Assembly: GCA_964455935.1 (NCBI GenBank)
Contig: CAYVZU010000085.1
Span: 1 to 16,917 of the forward strand
Source of the DNA: CAYVZU01 sp964455935
GTDB lineage: Bacteria; Fibrobacterota; CAYVZU01
Direction: 5' to 3'
DNA: 16,917 nt
The translations under genes were made by a program, and so were the position numbers. Under the pieces are notes generated by a model that was given only the letters and a program-made list of their open reading frames with translations, was not told where the DNA came from and made no database searches. Numbering within the stretch: the stretch's first letter is position 1; each line of letters starts with the position of its first letter. This document shows positions 5,933 through 13,395 of the stretch, piece by piece.

Positions 5933-7793
5933 TCTTCAAATAGCTGATCAGGATTGAAATATCGGCCGGCGTAACACCCGGTATCCGCGATGCTTTTCCT
6001 ACGGTTTCCGGCTTTATCTTCTGAAGCTTCTGACGCGACTCGGTAAGCAGCCCATCGATCCCCGAATAATCAAGGTTCGACGCGATCCCAACCTCTTCGA
6101 ATTTTTTGGCCTTTTCGATCTCATAGCTTTGTCGTGCGATATACCCTTGGTATTTGACCTCCGACTCGGCGAATGTCTCTTCCCTCGGCCCTGCCAAAAT
6201 GGCCGGATATGTGCCCTGGCACATTTCTTCAATGTCTCGCAATGTGATTCCAGGCCGCTTCAGCAGGTCAACTGCCTTGGCCTTCTGAATGATGGGAGCA
6301 AGGCCCCTTTTCTCCAAAACCGGGTTGGCATTCCCTTTCTCGACCTGATTCCCAGAAAGCCAGCCGATCATGCCCTGAACACGCCTCCCCCGCTCTTCCA
6401 CCAGATCGCACAATTCCGGATCCGCAAGCCCCAAGCGTTTTGCATGTCCAATCAGCCGTTCCGCAGCATTGTCCTGCCGCAGCAGAAGACGGTGCTCTGC
6501 TCGCGATGTGAAAAGTCGGTATGGCTCGTTTGTCCCCTTTGTGACCAAATCATCGATTAGCACTCCGATGTAGGCTTCATCACGTCTAAGGACAAATGGC
6601 TTTTTGCTTTTCAGTTTGCATGCCGCATTGATTCCCGCCATCAATCCCTGGGCAGCAGCCTCCTCATACCCAGAAGTACCATTTATCTGCCCGGCGAAGA
6701 AAAGATTCTCCACTCGCCTGGTTTCGAGAGTGCTCTTGAGTTGTGTTGGAGGAAAGAAATCATATTCGATCGCATAGCCCGGCCGGAACATTTCAACATC
6801 CTCCAATCCATCGATGGACCGAAGTGCTTCGATTTGAAACCGTTCAGGTATGCTTGTAGGAAACCCATTGACGTAGTACTCGTTGGTTTCCCAGCCTTCT
6901 GGTTCGAGAAACAATTGGTGCCCGCCTTTATCCGCGAAACGAACGATCTTATCTTCGATTGACGGGCAATACCGCGGTCCCACGCCTTTAATCTTCCCAG
7001 TATATAGGGGTGACTCGCCAAGGCTGCCGCGAATGATTTCGTGGGTGCGTTGGTTTGTGTGGACGATCAAGCACCGCACCTGCTTCTCAGCCAGCGATTT
7101 CGTGCGCCAAGAGAAAGGCTCTGGATGTTCATCGCCAAACTGCTCAACAGCTTTCGCCCGATTTATGGTCCGCCCATCGATACGCGGAGGAGTACCGGTT
7201 TTAAGCCGGCTCGACTCAAAACCAATCTCTATAAGGCTCTCGGTCAAATGTTCGCTTGCCGGTTCTCCTGCCCTGCCTGCGGAATACGAGTTCAGGCCAA
7301 TGTGGATGAGTCCGTTTAAAAATGTTCCGGCACAAAGAACCACAGCTCCAGCATTAACTTGTTGACCCGAGTACAATATTGCGCCGGTTGCTCGACCAGC
7401 CTCCACCAGAATCCTTTTTACGATCCCCTGTTTGATTAGCAGATTGGGGACGCTTTCAAGATATGTTCGCATAGCGCGGCGATATTGAACTCGGTCAACC
7501 TGGGCGCGAGGACTCCACACCGCCGGACCTTTACTTTTATTGAGCATGCGAAATTGAATGCCTGTCTGATCGGTGATAATGCTGATTGCGCCACCAAACA
7601 CATCTATTTCTTTGACAAGTTGTCCCTTGGCAACGCCACCAACCGCTGGATTACAGGACATCTGGCCAATGGTATCCAGATTCATGGAGAGGAGCAAAGT
7701 TTTGCATCCAAGTTTCGCGGCTGCTATCGCCGCCTCACACCCGGCATGCCCCGCCCCTATTACGAGGACATCATATTGTTCCACGTGAAACAA
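5913..7793 (-). CDS. mnmG: tRNA U34 carboxymethylaminomethyl-modifying enzyme MnmG (GidA)
   Basis: MnmG is the FAD- and folate-dependent partner of MnmE. Together they install the cmnm5 or nm5 group on U34 of certain tRNAs, which protects decoding accuracy. The 626-residue length is standard. The FAD-binding motif VIGAGHAG spans 11-18. The two conserved cysteines are present: Cys47 in MSCNPAVGG and Cys276 in GPRYCPSIED. The C-terminal helical domain that contacts MnmE and tRNA is complete. The start is TTG 7793. It places the first catalytic Cys at residue 47, as in E. coli, so homology supports it. AAAGGA lies only about 2 nt upstream, so initiation could instead be at GTG 7784 (residue 4). 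A parS-type site covers codons 1-6. The gene lies 89 bp downstream of the metalloprotease lipoprotein and presumably shares its transcript. Confidence 0.97.
   Translation of the reverse strand: MFHVEQYDVLVIGAGHAGCEAAIAAAKLGCKTLLLSMNLDTIGQMSCNPAVGGVAKGQLVKEIDVFGGAISIITDQTGIQFRMLNKSKGPAVWSPRAQVDRVQYRRAMRTYLESVPNLLIKQGIVKRILVEAGRATGAILYSGQQVNAGAVVLCAGTFLNGLIHIGLNSYSAGRAGEPASEHLTESLIEIGFESSRLKTGTPPRIDGRTINRAKAVEQFGDEHPEPFSWRTKSLAEKQVRCLIVHTNQRTHEIIRGSLGESPLYTGKIKGVGPRYCPSIEDKIVRFADKGGHQLFLEPEGWETNEYYVNGFPTSIPERFQIEALRSIDGLEDVEMFRPGYAIEYDFFPPTQLKSTLETRRVENLFFAGQINGTSGYEEAAAQGLMAGINAACKLKSKKPFVLRRDEAYIGVLIDDLVTKGTNEPYRLFTSRAEHRLLLRQDNAAERLIGHAKRLGLADPELCDLVEERGRRVQGMIGWLSGNQVEKGNANPVLEKRGLAPIIQKAKAVDLLKRPGITLRDIEEMCQGTYPAILAGPREETFAESEVKYQGYIARQSYEIEKAKKFEEVGIASNLDYSGIDGLLTESRQKLQKIKPETVGKASRIPGVTPADISILISYLKRMKADG
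7777..7792. promoter_or_regulatory. parS: parS-type ParB-binding site at the mnmG start
   Basis: TGTTCCACGTGAAACA matches the consensus TGTTNCACGTGAAACA at every fixed position. It covers the first six codons of mnmG (read on the - strand as M-F-H-V-E-Q). It is the same 16-mer as at 5604-5619, about 2.2 kb away and in opposite orientation. Two such matches in 2.2 kb, both on start codons, are very unlikely by chance. Confidence 0.9.
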
Positions 7794-7882
7794 ATTCCTT
7801 TTTCTGGGCTACTGAGGCGATCCACTCAAAAATACCAACATCCTATCCACACCGCGCGGAAACCGGCCATACATCCAGCGGC

Positions 7883-9658
7883 TTACATTTTATTAGGCAG
7901 TTTCATGTCTGTCTTGCCCACAATATTCTCTTTTTTGATACGCGTGTATCCGCTTGTTTTCAAAGGTCTTATCTTGCCCACTTCGGCCCAGTTGGCCACT
8001 GTTGATTTCCTCAACGCGGCAAGCCATGCTTGTTTGGATTCACCTGGGTATCTCTCCATTACTAACACGTCGTTGCCTGCCGTCTCTATGTAGCACCGGT
8101 TATTGATGGAGTCGTCCATTATGTAATTCCCTGAATCCATGGACAGTTGAGCCAAGCTTGAACCGTACTTTTTTTCCAGAAGAAGGCGATATTCCAATAC
8201 AAAGCCATCTCGGGCCTTTACGTCCGCCCAATGCGTATACCAGCAAAACGACATACTGTCACCAGAATCATTTCCACTTACCGCAGCCCTGTCCGAGACA
8301 AGCCCAAGGGAAATATCCATCGGGCTTTCCATGCCCCATTCCCGGAAGAGAATATTCGTATATAATGCGCCAAACTCATCGTAGTCATGAATTTCCCAAC
8401 GCTTGTCCATCAGCTCCATCAACGAATCCATTTCAACCACGTATCCGCTTCGGTTCTTTATGAGATAAACAGATGGTTTTAGCACCTCCCGCATCCGCAC
8501 TGGCGGCGATGCAAAAATTCTGCTGTCGATGAGGCCCCAATCCATGCCCCCCACCACTTCACCCACAAACTGCGGCCCATACACATATGCCCAGGCAAAA
8601 GGCTGATACACAAAATATCGCTCTCCTTCTGAATGCAGCATGTCCAGCCTCTCATTCACATCCTGCGCATACGACGAAAGCAGCAACATCACCGTGCTTG
8701 AGCTGGGCGGATAGTAGCCGTTATACAGCTTCATCGCATAATACCAGGTCAGATAATCCGCCTCACCTTCAACGGTGTATCGCCGAGCGAAAAACTGATC
8801 GCTTGATTGCGCTCTTCTTTCGAATTCCTCAAGCCCATAGTGCTGGTCCTGCAGAGCATGCACAAACTCGTGAAACAGCTTTATCCGGTCGCCGTCGTCC
8901 AGCCGCTCCAGACTGTCGGCCACAATGATCCACAACGAATCGCTCCCCGCCACGTAGAAACCCCCGACACCAACGCTTAGCATTGTATCGGTTTCCCCAA
9001 AGAAATCATCCCCGGCCCGCAAGAAACCTTCCGCAATCAGGGCTTTGCTCGTCAGCGTCCTTTCGGCCGCGGTCATTTCCCCGCCCGAACCCCCTGAACC
9101 AAAATGGCCGGCTGCATATTCAGCCCTTGTTTGGACGATTACGGCAACATCGCGCAGAAACTCCTTATTCCTAAATGCGGCCACCTCTGCCTTTACCTGA
9201 GACGCCAATATATGGATTTCCGCGAATCGAGCCGCCCCCACGTTGTAATACAGCGTCACAAGCCCGATTCCGCCGGCCTCATCCACAGCGTAAACGGTTA
9301 TCGTTTTCACTCCGGAGTCCTGGATACCCGGAGTCCACGAGACTACATTTTCATTTAGCGCAGCCCCTGACGGCGCACCGGCCAGCAGGTATGTTACGCT
9401 TCCCCCCTCTGGGTCAATGGCTCTTACCGTGTCCGTGAACTGGGTATCGATTCCCACTGAGCGCGCGGCCGTCGAAGAGTTCACGAAAAGGGGGGGATAA
9501 TTCTGGCGCACCGGATTCTGTTTTTGCGAGCATCCCATCCCAAGCAGCATCAGCGCGCCGGTCATGACCAGGACTTCGATCTTCCCTGCAATTCCGCCAG
9601 CGACCAATTTCATTGCGCTCTTCCGCTCTAAACAGGTCCCCAGATTTTTCCCCTTCAT
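7883..9658 (-). CDS. Putative zinc metalloprotease lipoprotein with Ig-like domain
   Basis: This 591-residue envelope protein has a hydrophobic signal segment (about 27-40) ending in LLGMGC, with Cys43 as the lipidation site. A cadherin or He_PIG-like Ig domain follows (about 55-140, with AIDPEGGSVTY and VSWTPG). A gluzincin-type zinc centre comes next: HEFVH (263-267, followed by ALQDQHYGLEEF) with EGEAD (297-301) about 30 residues later, the likely third ligand. The HExxH-ALQDQH-...-EGEA pattern is found in surface proteins such as the Hvo_1808-like family. The substrate is unknown, and proteolytic activity is inferred from the motif only. ATG 9658 overlaps the mnmE stop as ATGA, suggesting coupling. 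ATG 9613 (residue 16) has a better-spaced GGAAG and gives a more typical signal peptide, so it may be the true start. An envelope protease between mnmE and mnmG is unexpected. Confidence 0.85.
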   Translation of the reverse strand: MKGKNLGTCLERKSAMKLVAGGIAGKIEVLVMTGALMLLGMGCSQKQNPVRQNYPPLFVNSSTAARSVGIDTQFTDTVRAIDPEGGSVTYLLAGAPSGAALNENVVSWTPGIQDSGVKTITVYAVDEAGGIGLVTLYYNVGAARFAEIHILASQVKAEVAAFRNKEFLRDVAVIVQTRAEYAAGHFGSGGSGGEMTAAERTLTSKALIAEGFLRAGDDFFGETDTMLSVGVGGFYVAGSDSLWIIVADSLERLDDGDRIKLFHEFVHALQDQHYGLEEFERRAQSSDQFFARRYTVEGEADYLTWYYAMKLYNGYYPPSSSTVMLLLSSYAQDVNERLDMLHSEGERYFVYQPFAWAYVYGPQFVGEVVGGMDWGLIDSRIFASPPVRMREVLKPSVYLIKNRSGYVVEMDSLMELMDKRWEIHDYDEFGALYTNILFREWGMESPMDISLGLVSDRAAVSGNDSGDSMSFCWYTHWADVKARDGFVLEYRLLLEKKYGSSLAQLSMDSGNYIMDDSINNRCYIETAGNDVLVMERYPGESKQAWLAALRKSTVANWAEVGKIRPLKTSGYTRIKKENIVGKTDMKLPNKM

Positions 9659-10989
9659 TTCCCAATGCAGAATCGGCTGAATATCCTATCCATAAGCTCG
9701 CCGTTTGCCGAGCGGCCCGCTAGCGGCGCCAGACGCGCCAGACACTCTTTGAGATCTTCCGCGATCTTTTCCTCGCTCCGCTCGCCACCCTCAAGGGCCA
9801 CTTGAATTTCGCCTGCCACGGTCAAAGCGCCGGCAAGGCAATCCCTTTCCAGAACCGATATGGGAATCCCGCCGACAAACCCTTTTTCGCTGACCGCCGC
9901 TTCTATCTCCGAACGAAGTTTTTCCAGCCCCATACCATTTTTGCATGAGACGCATAGCACCTGGTCAACGCCCCGCAGATCTGATTTATTGAATACGTGT
10001 ATTGTTTGCTTCTTCTCGAAATGCGATAACCACTCCTTCTCCAAGGCCTCGGTCACTTCCGAGCAATCATGAACCCAAATAACAAGATCCGCCTTTTCCA
10101 GCAACTCCCTCGTCTTCTGGATTCCGGCCTTTTCCACGCGCTCACTGGTGGTCCGAATCCCCGCCGTATCCACCAATCGCACGCACATTCCCTTGATCTC
10201 CAACTCCTCTTCCACCGCGTCACGCGTCGTCCCTGGCTGGGAATCGACAATCACCCTCTCGCTTCTGCAAAACCAGTTGAACAGACTCGATTTCCCGGCG
10301 TTGGGCCGTCCCACAATAGGAACCAGTAAACCCTCCCGGATTCGCCGGCATTGCTCGAAAGATCCCAAAGCGGACCGGATACGCTCCACAACACCATTCC
10401 ATTCATAATTGAATGAGTCCCACTCGAAATTTCTTTCTTCCTCGGGAAACTCGATCGCTGCTTGAGCCGCCATAAGCCATTCCTCGATTTCTTCCCGAAT
10501 GGCCGCAAAAAAACCGCCGCCCCCGCCTTCCATGGCAAAAACAGCCAGCCGCCTCTGCTCCGCGGTTTGAGCGTCGACGATGTCGCTTACCGCCTCAACC
10601 TGCATCAGATCCATTTTCCCGTTGACGAATGCGCGATGCGTGAATTCGCCCGGCCTGGCAAGTCGGCAACCCGCATGCAGCAATACATCCAATATGCACG
10701 AACTCACATATTTGCCGCCATGGCCATAGATCTCCACCATATCCTCGCCCGTGTATGAAGCCGGCGCCCGGAATGCCGCCGCCAGGACCTGGTCCACTCG
10801 TTCTCCCGTTTTGGAGTCCGTGATCCATCCCAGCACCATTGTGCGCGCCGGCGCCGAGATTAGACTTTCCCTGGAGGAAAGAATCGTTGATACCGTTTCA
10901 ACAACGCCCTTTCCGCTCACCCGCAGTACCGCAATTCCACCTTTTCCTCTTGGCGTGGCTACCGCGGCAATTGCTTCTCCCTGCATCAT
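9655..10989 (-). CDS. mnmE: tRNA modification GTPase MnmE (TrmE)
   Basis: MnmE is the GTPase partner of MnmG in making cmnm5U34 in tRNA. The 444 residues match the family's usual length of about 450. In order, the protein has an N-terminal tetrahydrofolate-binding domain (AIAAVATPRGKGGIAVLRVS, 6-25), the helical domain with RPGEFTHRAFVNGKMDL (112-128), and an inserted G domain. The G domain shows G1 GRPNAGKS (227-234), GTTRD (253-257), DTAG (274-277), NKSD (334-337) and a G5-like SCK (348-350). The C-terminus is FCIGK, whose Cys is conserved. I start at ATG 10989 because the family begins MMQGEAIAAVATPRG, and AAGGGA lies 9 nt upstream. The longer open frame upstream is antisense to tkt. It is first in the mnmE-lipoprotein-mnmG-rsmG run and divergent from tkt. 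Confidence 0.97.
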   Translation of the reverse strand: MMQGEAIAAVATPRGKGGIAVLRVSGKGVVETVSTILSSRESLISAPARTMVLGWITDSKTGERVDQVLAAAFRAPASYTGEDMVEIYGHGGKYVSSCILDVLLHAGCRLARPGEFTHRAFVNGKMDLMQVEAVSDIVDAQTAEQRRLAVFAMEGGGGGFFAAIREEIEEWLMAAQAAIEFPEEERNFEWDSFNYEWNGVVERIRSALGSFEQCRRIREGLLVPIVGRPNAGKSSLFNWFCRSERVIVDSQPGTTRDAVEEELEIKGMCVRLVDTAGIRTTSERVEKAGIQKTRELLEKADLVIWVHDCSEVTEALEKEWLSHFEKKQTIHVFNKSDLRGVDQVLCVSCKNGMGLEKLRSEIEAAVSEKGFVGGIPISVLERDCLAGALTVAGEIQVALEGGERSEEKIAEDLKECLARLAPLAGRSANGELMDRIFSRFCIGK

Positions 10990-11170
10990 TTTGGATTTTC
11001 CCTTGCTTGCGCACGGCTCCGCCGTGCATTTTAATAGGCTTTTTGGCTCCAAGGCCCGGCTTGGCCTATGCTTTCGCCTTTTTTGTCCGACCAGGCGCGG
11101 CTTTTCCCGGAGCCTGGCAACAGAATCGTTTCGAAATGAATATACACAAACATTCCCCAAGGAGTATCTG
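10990..11170. promoter_or_regulatory. Divergent mnmE/tkt control region with stem-loops
   Basis: This 181-bp gap must hold the promoters of both genes, but I find no convincing -35/-10 pair. It carries three short inverted repeats. GCACGG/CCGTGC lies at 11011-11027, CCAAG/CTTGG at 11049-11064, and CCAGGC/GCCTGG at 11091-11117. The last would lie in a tkt leader. AAGGAG at 11159-11164 is the tkt ribosome binding site. Regulation by these structures is a guess. Confidence 0.45.
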
Positions 11171-13168
11171 ATGAACGTCCCCCGCGAGAAACTGGAGCTA
11201 GCTGCCAATATCATTCGCGGCCTTGCCATGGACGGCGTCCAGAAAGCCAACAGCGGACATCCCGGCATGCCCATGGGAACAGCCGACTTCACCTCTGTTC
11301 TTTTTCTCAAACACCTCAACCACGACCCCAAGGACCCCGCCTGGCGCAATCGCGACCGCTTCGTACTTTCCGCCGGCCATGGCAGCATGCTCCTTTACAG
11401 CCTTCTTCATCTTTCCGGCTACGATGTCTCGATGGACGACCTCAAAAACTTCCGTCAACTCGACAGCAAAACACCCGGCCACCCCGAGTACGGCCACACG
11501 CCCGGCGTCGAAACCACGACCGGCCCTCTGGGTCAGGGTTGCGGCAATGCCGTAGGCATGGCTGTTGCCGAAGCCATGTTGGCCGAACGCTTCAATCAGA
11601 AAGACTTCCCGGTTATCGACCACTATACATACGTGATCGCCGGCGATGGCGACATGATGGAAGGCCTTTCCCACGAATCCTTCTCACTGGCCGGACATCT
11701 GCGCTTAAGAAAGCTGATCGTATTCTACGACTTCAACTGCATCACAATCGAAGGCGCAACCGGCCTGGCCTGCAGCGACGATGTGCAAAAACGGTTCGAG
11801 GGATACAATTGGAATGTCATCGAGATCGATGGTCACGATTACTATCAGATCGATGCCGCACTCAACAAGGCCCGCGCCCAGGACCGACCGACACTGATCG
11901 TCGGCAGGACTTGCATCGGTAGAGGCAGTCCCAACCTGGCCGGAACCCACAAAGTTCACGGCGAGCCTCTTGGCCCGGAAAACGTGATTGCCGCCAAGAA
12001 GAATCTGGGGCTTCCCGTTGACAAAGACTTCTACATACCCGATGACGTGCGTCAGATTTTTCGGTCGCGCCTGGATGAACTCGCGGCCGGCCACCGCAAA
12101 TGGGACGATCTCTATGCCCGCTACGCAAAGGCCTACCCAAACCAGCACAAACAGCTTGAGTCCTTTTATTGCCTCGAACTGCCCGAAAACCTGGAATCCG
12201 TGCTGCCGTCGTTCGATCCCCAGAAACCCGTTGCGACCCGCAATGCATCCGGTACCGTCCTCCAGGCCCTGGCCAAGGCGATTCCCAACCTTGTGGGCGG
12301 CTCGGCCGACCTCGCCCCCAGCACAAAGACACTCCTCGACAATTGCGGCCACATAGGCCCCGGCGCGTTTTCCGGACGGAATTTTCATTTTGGCATTCGC
12401 GAACATGCCATGGCGGCCATGCTCAATGGAATCGCCGCGCACGGCGGCTTCCGCGGCTACGGCGCGACGTTTTTTGTCTTCGCCGACTACTGCCGGCCCT
12501 CGGTGCGCTTGTCGGCGATCATGGGGTTGCCCGTGATCTACATCTTCACGCACGACAGCATTTATGTGGGTGAAGACGGACCCACGCATCAGCCCGTGGA
12601 ACAGATGACCAGCCTTCGCATCATGCCCAACGTGACCGTGATTCGGCCGGCCGACGCAACCGAAACCGGCGCAGCATGGGTTGCGGCGCTCAAAAATCTC
12701 AAAGGCCCCACAATTCTCCTGCTGACCCGACAGAACCTGCCCATTCTGGATCGATCGTCCCTGCCGCCCGCCTCCATGCTGGAAAAGGGCGCTTATGTAC
12801 TATGGCAATCGAACGCCTGCCCGCAAATGATCCTGATTGCCTCGGGCTCGGAAGTGGCTATTGCGCTGGATGCCGCCAAACAGCTCGACAATGATGGAAT
12901 CGCGGTTCGCGTCGTGAGCATGCCGTCCTGGGAGCTTTTCGAACGGCAAACCACGCAATATAAAGACAGCGTTCTCGCGCCGCAGTGCAGGCTCCGCCTG
13001 GCCATTGAGGCCGGCGTATCCCTGGGCTGGCACAAATACGTCGGCGACCAGGGCCGCGTGTTGAGCATGGACCGCTTTGGCGCCTCAGGCCCATACAAGG
13101 CCCTGGCCGAACGGTTCGGCTTTACCCCGGCGAATGTTGTGAAGATCGCCCGAGAGATGCTTTCGTAG
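11171..13168 (+). CDS. tkt: Transketolase
   Basis: Transketolase moves two-carbon ketol units between sugar phosphates in the non-oxidative pentose phosphate pathway, using thiamine diphosphate and a divalent metal. The 665-residue length is the same as the common bacterial enzyme. Features seen are the substrate-binding SGHPGMPMG (28-36), GHGSMLLYSLLHLSGY (69-84), and the ThDP/metal motif from GDGDMMEGLSHES (158-170) to YDFN (186-189). Also present are the FGIREHAM stretch with the catalytic glutamate and THDSIYVGEDGPTHQPVEQ in the pyrimidine domain. YDFNCIT replaces the more usual YDDNxIT, a mild change. The start at 11171 follows AAGGAG (11159-11164) by 6 nt, and the family N-terminus fits. 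A GC-rich hairpin lies 40 bp after the stop. It stands alone, divergent from mnmE and 227 bp before the radical SAM gene. Confidence 0.97.
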   Translation: MNVPREKLELAANIIRGLAMDGVQKANSGHPGMPMGTADFTSVLFLKHLNHDPKDPAWRNRDRFVLSAGHGSMLLYSLLHLSGYDVSMDDLKNFRQLDSKTPGHPEYGHTPGVETTTGPLGQGCGNAVGMAVAEAMLAERFNQKDFPVIDHYTYVIAGDGDMMEGLSHESFSLAGHLRLRKLIVFYDFNCITIEGATGLACSDDVQKRFEGYNWNVIEIDGHDYYQIDAALNKARAQDRPTLIVGRTCIGRGSPNLAGTHKVHGEPLGPENVIAAKKNLGLPVDKDFYIPDDVRQIFRSRLDELAAGHRKWDDLYARYAKAYPNQHKQLESFYCLELPENLESVLPSFDPQKPVATRNASGTVLQALAKAIPNLVGGSADLAPSTKTLLDNCGHIGPGAFSGRNFHFGIREHAMAAMLNGIAAHGGFRGYGATFFVFADYCRPSVRLSAIMGLPVIYIFTHDSIYVGEDGPTHQPVEQMTSLRIMPNVTVIRPADATETGAAWVAALKNLKGPTILLLTRQNLPILDRSSLPPASMLEKGAYVLWQSNACPQMILIASGSEVAIALDAAKQLDNDGIAVRVVSMPSWELFERQTTQYKDSVLAPQCRLRLAIEAGVSLGWHKYVGDQGRVLSMDRFGASGPYKALAERFGFTPANVVKIAREMLS

Positions 13169-13207
13169 AAGCGCTCGTAATTGCGAAACCGATCTGAGCT
13201 ATTCGGG

Positions 13208-13226
13208 GGGCGGCTGTCGGCCGCCC
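13208..13226 (+). terminator. GC-rich hairpin after tkt, possible weak terminator
   Basis: GGGCGGC (13208-13214) and GCCGCCC (13220-13226) form a perfect 7-bp stem with a 5-nt loop, 40 bp downstream of the tkt stop. No T tract follows, so it may instead stabilise the mRNA 3' end. Confidence 0.4.
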
Positions 13227-13340
13227 GCGATCCCGCATCCTGTTCCCGGCGCTCGAAATCGGCCCGACATCTCTGTGCGTCCGGGAATAAGGTATTTTCC
13301 TTGCGGGCTGCCTCATCCAGCCCGCCTTCTAACCCGGCCG

Positions 13341-13368
13341 ACAAATAGAGTTCGCAGCCCCTATTTGT
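13341..13368. repeat. 8-bp inverted repeat upstream of the radical SAM gene
   Basis: ACAAATAG (13341-13348) and CTATTTGT (13361-13368) are perfect inverted arms separated by 12 bp, ending 27 bp before the ATG at 13396. It could be an operator or an mRNA hairpin. There is no homology evidence for either. Confidence 0.5.
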
Positions 13369-13395
13369 TCAACCCTCAAAGGGACAAAACTCCCC

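Noticed and set aside
10751..11170. Upstream extension of the tkt frame
   Set aside because: It overlaps mnmE in antisense; the ribosome binding site and the transketolase N-terminus place the start at 11171.
10990..11388. Upstream extension of the mnmE frame
   Set aside because: It lies antisense to tkt and lacks MnmE similarity; the family N-terminus is at 10989.
11705..12589. 294-codon frame antisense to tkt
   Set aside because: It is a long shadow frame produced by the strong codon bias of tkt, with no family features.
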